Shown piece after piece: positions 13,928 through 18,354 of a DNA stretch of 18,354 nucleotides (position 1 is the stretch's first letter; each line of letters begins with the position of its first letter). The position numbers and the translations under genes are program-made. The notes beneath the pieces were generated by a model that saw nothing but the letters and a program-made list of their open reading frames with translations, was not told the origin of the DNA and searched no databases. Source of the stretch: Geobacter sp. UBA698 (GTDB lineage: Bacteria; Desulfobacterota; Desulfuromonadia; Geobacterales; Pseudopelobacteraceae); NCBI GenBank assembly GCA_002298925.1, contig DBMM01000068.1, positions 1 through 18,354 on the forward strand. Direction: 5' to 3'.

Positions 13928-14012
13928 TACTCATGATGTGAGGATAGTCCCATGCTGAAGGACATGAAGACACACCCACCTGAAACCGGGGTAGAAGGGT
14001 GCCAGGCGACTG

Positions 14013-14348
14013 TTGGAGCAGTTCGGAGACAAGCTCCTCTGTGTCCGGTATCGCTATGATGAGATACGGCAGGTCAGGATGAAGACTGTCGAAATCATTG
14101 TTGAGGAAAGGCCGTGCAAGCCGCCTTTGCGGTATCGGGATCAGGACATTGTAGCTGTGATGGTCCCGTACACCATGAAAGCTCTACGGGACAGGTTGAA
14201 AGCGGCAGGCGGACGCTGGAACCCGGAGAAGCAACTCTGGTTTGTGAAATATGGAAATATAGCAGGTACCATATTGGAAAAGCATATACAGGTAGATGAA
14301 AGAGATAAACCCGGAAAACCGAAAAAACATCTATATGTATATGCTTAA
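14013..14348 (+). CDS. Small hypothetical protein of mobile regions (CVRYRYD...AAGGRWNPE family), 5' end degraded
   Basis: The frame is open from a TTG at 14013 (111 residues). It has two recognisable blocks: GDKLLCVRYRYDEIR with KTVEIIVEE near the N-terminus, and LRDRLKAAGGRWNPEKQLWF near the C-terminus. These blocks recur in a family of short uncharacterised proteins found beside integrases and transposases in many proteobacteria (recalled). Relatives extend further upstream. Here the coding similarity continues as KPG-stop-KGARRLLEQ in the same frame (TAG at 13992-13994), and MKTH lies in a different frame at 13964. The gene therefore looks frameshifted and stopped at its 5' end, possibly a pseudogene rescued by a TTG start. 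The C-terminal end runs into the 14280-14412 repeats. Confidence 0.55.
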   Translation: MEQFGDKLLCVRYRYDEIRQVRMKTVEIIVEERPCKPPLRYRDQDIVAVMVPYTMKALRDRLKAAGGRWNPEKQLWFVKYGNIAGTILEKHIQVDERDKPGKPKKHLYVYA

Positions 14349-14412
14349 AAGGCATCTATCTGTAGATGCAAGTATCTACCTGTAGATGCAAGCATATACA
14401 GGTAGATGACAG
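14280..14412. repeat. 20-bp tandem repeat cluster with inverted copies
   Basis: Three adjacent 20-bp units start at 14353, 14373 and 14393, built on the palindromic word catctac-ctgtagatg; the first two share 18 of 20 bases. A fourth unit lies at 14283-14302: aagcatatacaggtagatga is perfectly repeated at 14280-14299 and 14390-14409. An inverted, slightly diverged copy is at 14328-14346. The cluster covers the end of the preceding gene and ends about 40 bp before the lipoprotein gene. Confidence 0.8.
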
Positions 14413-14451
14413 GTTCTAACTGCATAATAAGATGTTATATCAGAGGAATAA

Positions 14452-14865
14452 ATGAGAGATTTATTAGCACTATGGGCTTTTGCTGTGATCTTTCTTGCTG
14501 GCTGCAACGGAGAGATAAGAGATTTTGACAACACACAATATGAAAATGCAACAATTATCGGAACCATCGGAAACAGCGAAGAAAAAATAAATATAAAAAC
14601 ATCAACAGGGGTGAATGTAACAGTTTTTTCTCCATCAATTGATTCTATTTCCTTAACATTCCAAGACGAGAATACGCAAAGGGAAATCTATCATACCCAC
14701 TTTATCCAATCAGTTGAGGCGAGACAACCAAGAGATAAAAATCTAATTTTCGTCAAAATATCTGGGACATATATGTCCCGACTTAACGAAGCTGAAAAAG
14801 AGGAAAAAGTATTTGTTTATAACCTCTCAGCAAGAAAATTGATTGGTTGGACAAAGACAAAATGA
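14452..14865 (+). CDS. Putative lipoprotein, function unknown
   Basis: A 137-residue protein with a short lipoprotein signal: MRDLLALWAFAVIFLAGC, lipobox LAGC with Cys18. The mature part is polar and beta-rich, without a recognised domain (GTIGNSEEKINIKTSTGVNV, then KVFVYNLSARKLIGWTKTK). The ATG follows AGAGGA (14442-14447) with close spacing. Codon use is visibly AT-rich compared with the sulfate operon, which suggests horizontal origin. It is unlike the lipoprotein at 16749 in sequence. The neighbours do not suggest a pathway. Confidence 0.75.
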   Translation: MRDLLALWAFAVIFLAGCNGEIRDFDNTQYENATIIGTIGNSEEKINIKTSTGVNVTVFSPSIDSISLTFQDENTQREIYHTHFIQSVEARQPRDKNLIFVKISGTYMSRLNEAEKEEKVFVYNLSARKLIGWTKTK

Positions 14866-15395
14866 CGATATAACCACGTCCATGGACGCCGACCGCCCGA
14901 AAAACTTGGGCGGGCGGGTCATGGCCGGCCCCGTTGGCCTAAAAACAGATAGAGGCAGATAAAGTCAAAACCATTGCACGCGGATCAAATCTGACAGAAG
15001 CACGGATTGACGCGGATCAGACATAAGCCTAAAACACAGAGGACACAACAGGTAAAACCGAGCTTGAGCCTGATGAAGTTTCGTAAGCTCCAGGAAGTAA
15101 TTGAAAGCCGATGAGGGATGAATAAGCTGGTGGAAGTTTAGCCGGATGAGTTTCTGAGAGCTGATGCTAAAACCTTGCGATCCACCAACTGGAAAAACTT
15201 GGCGGCAAGGCTCTGCAAAGACAGCGGATTAAGTCTCAGGAAGTACGTGAGGGTGCGTGAGAGTTGATCAGGGCCGATGGAAGATGAATCATAGGCAGGG
15301 GCCGAGCCAAAAGAGTTGAGGCGTTGGCGAACCCCGAAACCTTTGGACCGCAAACCCCTCTATCAATTCCCGTTGCAAGGCTAAGGGCCCGAGTC
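14866..15395. other. 530-bp gene-free region with repeat debris
   Basis: No convincing gene on either strand. It contains a GC-rich hairpin (gaccgcccg/cgggcgggtc, 14891-14920), two copies of acgcggatca separated by about 33 bp (14979-15021), an acacagaggacacaac word, and two loosely similar purine-rich segments starting caggaagta (15091 and 15237). These words are familiar from degenerate dispersed repeats of Geobacter-like genomes. A functional RNA is not excluded. Confidence 0.45.
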
Positions 15396-16460
15396 ATGAA
15401 CATATATATCGACGAAGCCGGCGTCTTTGTAGTCTCGAGCAAAGACAAGTGTTGCGTTTCTTGTGTTGGAGGGCTGGCTATCCCAACAAGGCAAACGGAG
15501 GCTGTATTTGCTGAGTTCGCAGCGCTTAAGGAGTCTTGGGGGATCGGTGCTAGTGAGATCAAGGGTAGCAAGCTTTTAGAACCGCAGGTATCATCTCTGA
15601 TCTCCATGTTGCGTAAGCATGATGTTATATTCGATATCATCGCCATCGATATGAATGCACAAAACAACAAGGGATTAGCCAACCATAGGGGCTTGCAAGG
15701 GCAAAGCCTGACGAAAAACTTGACTCCCGAACACAAAGCTGGGCTTGTAGAAGGTGTTCATAAGCTGAAAAAAGAGCTGGAGGCTTTAAATCTGCAACTG
15801 TACGTCCAGGCAGTATGTACCATGGAGTTGCTAACGGACTTGCTTCAGACGATAACGCTTTATTATGTCCAGAGGGTTCCTGCTGAGCTGGGTTCCTTCC
15901 AGTGGTACGTGGATGCGAAGGACAAGGAAATTACACCTTATGAAAAGCTATGGACGATGATCGTACTGCCAATGCAGCAGTCACGCTCTTTCCAACAGCC
16001 CCTGATAACCCTCGAAGGTGCAGATTACTCACATTTTGAAAAATTTTGCAAAGCTGATGAAATTGCGCCCGAACACATACGAGAACATGTAAAAAGGGCT
16101 TCACCGTTTGAGTATGTCGAGCTTCAGGGCATCTTGGGTAAGAATATAAGTTTTCAGAGTTCCCATTCAAATCTCGGCATTCAAATCGTTGATATTTTAA
16201 CGACATCGATTCGGAGGGCCATGAACGGGAAGCTCGGAATAGCTGGATGGGCTGAAATTGGCAGGCTGATGGTAACTCCTCTACGTCGAAAACAGGTCCT
16301 GCACCTGGTGGATCTTTGCGAGGAGGGCATGACGCCATATCTCGGGAAGAAGTCACCACCATTTTTTCAGGTTATACGTGTGCTCGACGGAACTTGCAGG
16401 CCCATTATTGCTGAGGAGCAGACCGAATTCAATAAACGGACGCTGGGCGAAGCTGGGTGA
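15396..16460 (+). CDS. DUF3800 domain protein (RNase H-like fold predicted)
   Basis: A 354-residue protein with DUF3800 landmarks: MNIYIDEAGVF at the N-terminus (Asp6, Glu7), a SEIKGSKL motif (53-60), a WYVDAKD stretch near 170-176, and GIQIVDILTTSIRR (Gln263, Asp266) near the C-terminus. These acidic positions correspond to the family's presumed metal-binding site. DUF3800 is uncharacterised, but its members are common in mobile and defence-associated regions; a nuclease role is predicted, not shown. A longer frame begins at a TTG at 15324, but the ATG at 15396 places the IDEAG motif where relatives have it. The Shine-Dalgarno is weak. No partner gene is adjacent. The stop codon lies inside the first 25-bp unit of a tandem repeat. 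Confidence 0.85.
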   Translation: MNIYIDEAGVFVVSSKDKCCVSCVGGLAIPTRQTEAVFAEFAALKESWGIGASEIKGSKLLEPQVSSLISMLRKHDVIFDIIAIDMNAQNNKGLANHRGLQGQSLTKNLTPEHKAGLVEGVHKLKKELEALNLQLYVQAVCTMELLTDLLQTITLYYVQRVPAELGSFQWYVDAKDKEITPYEKLWTMIVLPMQQSRSFQQPLITLEGADYSHFEKFCKADEIAPEHIREHVKRASPFEYVELQGILGKNISFQSSHSNLGIQIVDILTTSIRRAMNGKLGIAGWAEIGRLMVTPLRRKQVLHLVDLCEEGMTPYLGKKSPPFFQVIRVLDGTCRPIIAEEQTEFNKRTLGEAG

Positions 16461-16598
16461 GGACGAGGGGACGCAAACCGGGTGAGGACAAGGGACGCAT
16501 AACATATCAAGGGGAAGCAGGGGGGACGTTGGTAAGTTGTGTAAGTTGTTAGGTCGTCGAAGGCCCCCAAGGGGTCACAAGCCCCCAAGGGGTCAAAC
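16455..16598. repeat. Two kinds of short tandem repeats after the DUF3800 gene
   Basis: A 25-bp unit starting gggtgaggac occurs at 16455-16479 and again, slightly shortened, at 16480-16503. An 18-bp unit gcccccaaggggtcacaa occurs at 16563-16580 and 16581-16598, differing only at its end, each with a ccccaagggg palindrome. Between them is gtaagttgt repeated twice (16532, 16541). The remainder to 16748 is gene-free apart from the ribosome binding site of the next gene. Confidence 0.7.
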
Positions 16599-16748
16599 CT
16601 GGACATGAGACATATTCTGAAATAGACAAGGCGAGTCCCAACCAGAACGGGTGGAGACGGACTCCGCGGGTCAGTGAGGGCGGGTAAAAGCCTGAGAAAG
16701 CATAGCCGCTCCGCCGCTCACCCGCCGACCGTTCGGCGAAGGATAACA

Positions 16749-17099
16749 ATGACTATAAGAAAAAAGATTGAGCTCATTCAATTGATCAACAAGTGTTCCC
16801 TATTAGTTACTTGCATGCTTTCAATGTCGGGATGCATCATTTTTGCTGAATCTCCTCACGAAATCTTCAAAGGGCATCTGAATGTTCAAGTAGGTGAGAA
16901 CATTGATGATGTCCCACCATTCCAGATACCACACAAGGAAGATTTAATTGGGTCTAAAATCCTGTCAAACGGTAATATAGAGAATGAATATAAGTTTCGT
17001 GGAACGTGTAGATATTTTTATGAAATAAATCCAAAATCTCGTAAAATCGTGAGCACGCGCTTTGAAGGGAAGGAAACTGATTGCATAATCAATCCTTAA
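16749..17099 (+). CDS. Putative lipoprotein, function unknown
   Basis: A 116-residue AT-rich protein. The N-terminus (MTIRKKIELIQLINKCSLLV, then TCMLSMSGC) is a long basic and hydrophobic signal ending in a lipobox-like MSGC (Cys29). The mature part contains KGHLNVQVGENIDDVPPF and a C-terminal pair of cysteines (GTCRYFYEINP and TDCIINP) that could form a disulfide. No known domain is recognised. The ATG at 16749 has AAGGA just upstream (16739-16743); a longer frame to 16674 lacks a site. Like the 14452 lipoprotein it is a low-GC orphan in an otherwise gene-poor stretch. Confidence 0.7.
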   Translation: MTIRKKIELIQLINKCSLLVTCMLSMSGCIIFAESPHEIFKGHLNVQVGENIDDVPPFQIPHKEDLIGSKILSNGNIENEYKFRGTCRYFYEINPKSRKIVSTRFEGKETDCIINP

Positions 17100-17554
17100 A
17101 TAAGCAAAGCAATGTTGCCTAGTTCCATATTCCACTTAATAGTTGCCATGATTCCTGACATGAAATAATGCCGAACTAGCGAATAGACCTGTTTCTCTTC
17201 GCTCACAGGTCATCCACGACACCGTTCAATGGAGGTCACTGGATATCATGATTTCAATTTCCGATATATTGAGGTAACTCTAGAAGTATCCAGGAAAATG
17301 TCCTTGACCTAAATTCCGTCAGGTGGTCCCCCGCACCGTTGGCACAAGCAAGGTAAATGATTTATGGGATGTAAGGGTTAACTGAGTGGACGTGGATACG
17401 TTAAGAAACTTATTGGTCCGCAGGTCTTTATTGAACAAGAAAACCATTGCAGAGAGTGGAGATGGTGCAATAACTTAAAACTATATACCAACATCCCCTC
17501 GGCACTCATAGGTGTGCGCGCTAGCAACTCGACTCTATACGGAAAGGACATCTA
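17100..17554. other. 455-bp gene-free region
   Basis: I see no supported gene. A GACCTGT/ACAGGTC hairpin with a 12-nt loop lies at 17186-17211, and a ctggata/tatccag inverted pair spans about 17236-17292. A 27-codon frame at 17229-17312 has no ribosome binding site. The last ~20 bp hold the AAAGGA of the next gene (17543-17548). Confidence 0.4.
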
Positions 17555-18316
17555 ATGAACAAGGTACAGATCAGAGAGTTTGTCATGAACTTGGGTGTTG
17601 ACGATGTCGGGTTTGTCGCCGCTGAAGACTATCAGAGCCCCCGATCGCCGGTGTTGAGCACCCTGATGCCAGAGGTACGGTCGCTGGTTGTCATGGCCTT
17701 TAGAGAACTGTCCACCTGTGAGAGTCAGAGCCCGCAGATTGCCATGTCCGGCAGGATGGATATGATGGAATTCTCACGGTCTGTCAATTACCGCGTGGCC
17801 GGTTTTCTGGAGCGGGCAGGGGGCAAGGCGATGACGGTGCCGGTATCGTACCCGATGGAAATGAGTGCGGGCACCAAGGGTTCCATAGGCGAGGTTTCGC
17901 TGCGGCACGCTGCAGTTGCCGCAGGGTTGGGAACCTTCGGCCGTCACAACATCGTGATTCACCCGAAGCTTGGGACCCGGGTAATCTTTACCGCCATTCT
18001 CACCAGCCTCGAACTCCCTTCGGACATTCCGATAGCTGACGATCTCTGCAACCACTGCGATGCCTGTGTCCGCGCCTGCCCAGTCGATGCTTTGGCGGTC
18101 CCGGGCCGGACCAATGTCGGACGGTGTCTAGGCAATAGTCAGCCTTACGGGATCGGCGGCACAATAAACTTCTGGTCACGGTTTGCCGGAGCTGGAGGTG
18201 AAGAACGGCAGGCCATGCTCAGGGATCCGGAGTACTGGAAACTGTACCAGGCCGGATTCATCGGCTTTCAGTACTTCTGTTTCAACTGTCTGAAATCCTG
18301 TCCCGTAGGGCAATGA
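17555..18316 (+). CDS. QueG-like protein with two [4Fe-4S] motifs, shorter than epoxyqueuosine reductase
   Basis: A 253-residue cytoplasmic iron-sulfur protein related to the catalytic core of epoxyqueuosine reductase and reductive dehalogenases. Evidence: a VRSLVVMAFRE segment, LRHAAVAAGLGTFGRHNIVI (116-135, the corrinoid-side AGLG motif region), the ferredoxin motif CNHCDACVRACP (Cys165, 168, 171, 175), and a second cysteine group CFNCLKSCP (Cys242, 245, 249). QueG itself has about 350-380 residues with a C-terminal repeat region; this protein stops right after the second cluster, so queuosine synthesis is doubtful. Its redox substrate is unknown. The ATG at 17555 has a good AAAGGA (17543-17548). 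It appears complete and is followed by a short repeat at the window end. Confidence 0.87.
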   Translation: MNKVQIREFVMNLGVDDVGFVAAEDYQSPRSPVLSTLMPEVRSLVVMAFRELSTCESQSPQIAMSGRMDMMEFSRSVNYRVAGFLERAGGKAMTVPVSYPMEMSAGTKGSIGEVSLRHAAVAAGLGTFGRHNIVIHPKLGTRVIFTAILTSLELPSDIPIADDLCNHCDACVRACPVDALAVPGRTNVGRCLGNSQPYGIGGTINFWSRFAGAGGEERQAMLRDPEYWKLYQAGFIGFQYFCFNCLKSCPVGQ

Positions 18317-18320
18317 ATAT

Positions 18321-18333
18321 AAATAGGGACACT
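18321..18333. repeat. Short repeat aaatagggacact, copy 2
   Basis: Identical to 12990-13002 and placed 5 bp after the QueG-like stop codon. The window ends 21 bp later, so the rest of the element cannot be seen. Confidence 0.4.
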
Positions 18334-18354
18334 CCTCGTTTTACCAATTAATTG

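Noticed and set aside
14353..14412. CRISPR array
   Set aside because: The 20-bp units are directly adjacent with no spacers, and no cas gene is present.
15138..15353. 71-codon minus-strand frame in the spacer before the DUF3800 gene
   Set aside because: No ribosome binding site and no recognisable family; the surrounding region looks like repeat debris.
14866..15395. Retron or group II intron RNA
   Set aside because: The region has stems and purine-rich segments, but no reverse transcriptase is nearby and no intron domain V or msr/msd layout can be drawn.
16549..16749. 66-codon minus-strand frame over the 18-bp tandem repeats
   Set aside because: Its C-terminus is just the translated repeat (TPWG-type), and it has no start signals.
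17229..17312. 27-codon frame in the gene-free region before the QueG-like gene
   Set aside because: The translation looks protein-like, but there is no ribosome binding site and no supporting context at this length.

Overview
The window reads as chromosome from a Geobacter-like bacterium (Desulfuromonadales). This rests on three things: a GEMM-I riboswitch close to the Geobacter 3',3'-cGAMP (GEMM-Ib) subtype, in front of a secreted fibronectin/dockerin-like protein; dispersed palindromic repeats; and the style of the proteins. The assignment is from recalled family patterns, not a database search.

Region 1 (70-5699, + strand) is an assimilatory sulfate operon: an unrecognised 266-aa protein, a DASS/SLC13-type permease, an iron-sulfur APS reductase (cysH), and the two ATP sulfurylase subunits (cysD, cysN). 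Together they would import an oxyanion (probably sulfate), activate it to APS and reduce APS directly to sulfite. No APS kinase is present, as expected with a four-cysteine APS reductase. Palindromic repeats sit between cysH and cysD, between cysD and cysN, and after cysN.

Region 2 (5700-7600, - strand) is one gene for a secreted FnIII/Ig-like/dockerin-like protein. Its leader holds the GEMM-I aptamer and an intrinsic terminator, with base pairing that supports a ligand-ON switch.

Region 3 (7792-8877, + strand) is a radical SAM protein with a CX4CX2C motif and a 53-aa protein downstream. A hairpin and repeat-rich spacer follow.

Region 4 (9253-12738, - strand) is a probable operon pirin -> Old Yellow Enzyme -> LtrA. 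Upstream of pirin lies only the C-terminal stub of another gene, possibly DJ-1/PfpI-like. Its abrupt end near 12740 may mark the left edge of an accessory region.

Region 5 (about 12740-17550) looks accessory: tandem minus-strand terminators without an obvious gene, a PIN/ribbon-helix-helix toxin-antitoxin pair with a near-consensus promoter placed for leaderless translation, a small mobile-region protein with a decayed 5' end, a 20-bp tandem repeat, two AT-rich orphan lipoproteins, a DUF3800 protein, and long gene-free stretches with repeat debris. I did not find an integrase, a transposase, or a clearly new multi-gene defence system.

Region 6 (17555-18316, + strand) is a short QueG-like protein with two iron-sulfur motifs. 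The window ends just after it in a short repeat also present near 12990.
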